This document shows, one piece after another, positions 10,522 to 10,525 of a stretch of 10,525 bases of DNA (positions are counted from its first letter, which is position 1; every line of letters begins with the position of its first letter). The position numbers were made by a program, and so were the translations under genes. Source of the stretch: an uncultured Oscillospiraceae bacterium (GTDB lineage Bacteria > Bacillota > Clostridia > Oscillospirales > Oscillospiraceae). The notes beneath the pieces are model-generated. The model worked only from the letters and a program-made list of their open reading frames with translations, was not told the DNA's origin and did no database searches. The DNA is taken from contig CALWYA010000040.1 of the NCBI GenBank assembly GCA_944385645.1, positions 1 through 10,525 on the forward strand, written 5' to 3'.

Positions 10522-10525
10522 TGTC
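10511..10525 (+). CDS. Start of a gene cut by the right edge
   Basis: Only five codons are visible (MEIHV). AAAGGAG at 10494-10500 with a 10-base spacer supports the ATG. The start would suit a LysM-type protein, whose members often open with a similar strand, but five residues cannot establish this. Confidence 0.4.

Noticed and set aside
10298..10522. A 74-codon minus-strand frame at the right end
   Set aside because: It runs through the strong hairpin at 10448-10480, has no ribosome binding site and a composition typical of non-coding sequence.

Overview
The window is about 10.5 kb of GC-rich DNA with Bacillota-style genes. Evidence includes strong AGGAGG ribosome binding sites, sigma-A-type promoters with 17-base spacers, a CIRCE operator, a YtrA-type GntR/ABC operon, and the UPF0237-UPF0210 gene pair known from Streptococcus and other Firmicutes. 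High GC together with many small hairpin repeats between genes suggests a gut Clostridia of the Oscillospiraceae type (relatives of Flavonifractor, Oscillibacter or Lawsonibacter). This placement is inference; no rRNA or species marker is present. The content is mostly chromosomal housekeeping. I found no CRISPR array, transposase, integrase, phage gene, rRNA or tRNA.

Layout, left to right. (1) 1-1534, minus strand: yfbR (5'-deoxynucleotidase) and a small ACT-domain protein overlap as ATGA and share a promoter. The first part of a UPF0210/PFL-like gene follows and runs off the left edge. Two tandem structured repeat copies separate the ACT and UPF0210 genes. (2) 1534-1772: a roughly 237-base non-coding block bounded by near-identical palindromic ends, with a perfect 35-base palindrome inside. 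(3) 1801-3462, minus: putP, a sodium/proline-type symporter, with its own promoter and a strongly foldable 5' leader. (4) 3488-4266, minus: a membrane-anchored XRE-type regulator with its own promoter and terminator. (5) 4320-6597, minus: a tightly coupled operon of a YtrA-like GntR repressor, an ABC ATPase, an ABC permease and a small three-helix membrane protein. It has a clear promoter/operator and a T-tailed terminator. (6) 6598-7038: non-coding, filled with interspersed double-hairpin repeats.

(7) 7039-9151, plus: htpG (Hsp90) with an exact CIRCE operator just downstream of its promoter, so HrcA probably controls it. (8) 9158-9506: a small XRE regulator on the minus strand, with two palindromic operators beyond its start. 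These bracket a promoter that fires rightward, away from it, toward an ATG that leads only into an N-terminal extension of rpiB. (9) 9588-10242, plus: rpiB (ribose-5-phosphate isomerase B family) with its own promoter and two terminator-like hairpins. (10) 10241-10525: a short leader-like region with a 17-codon small ORF, a stem-loop, and a repeated hairpin/ribosome-binding-site/ATG unit. The second unit starts a gene cut by the right edge.

The genes form several independent transcription units, not one pathway. The common theme is local regulation: four promoters carry recognisable or candidate operators or leaders (GntR palindrome, CIRCE, XRE palindromes, putP leader hairpin). The best leads for undescribed biology are the intergenic structured repeats, the orphaned XRE operator pair that leads into rpiB, and the iterated leader units at the right end.
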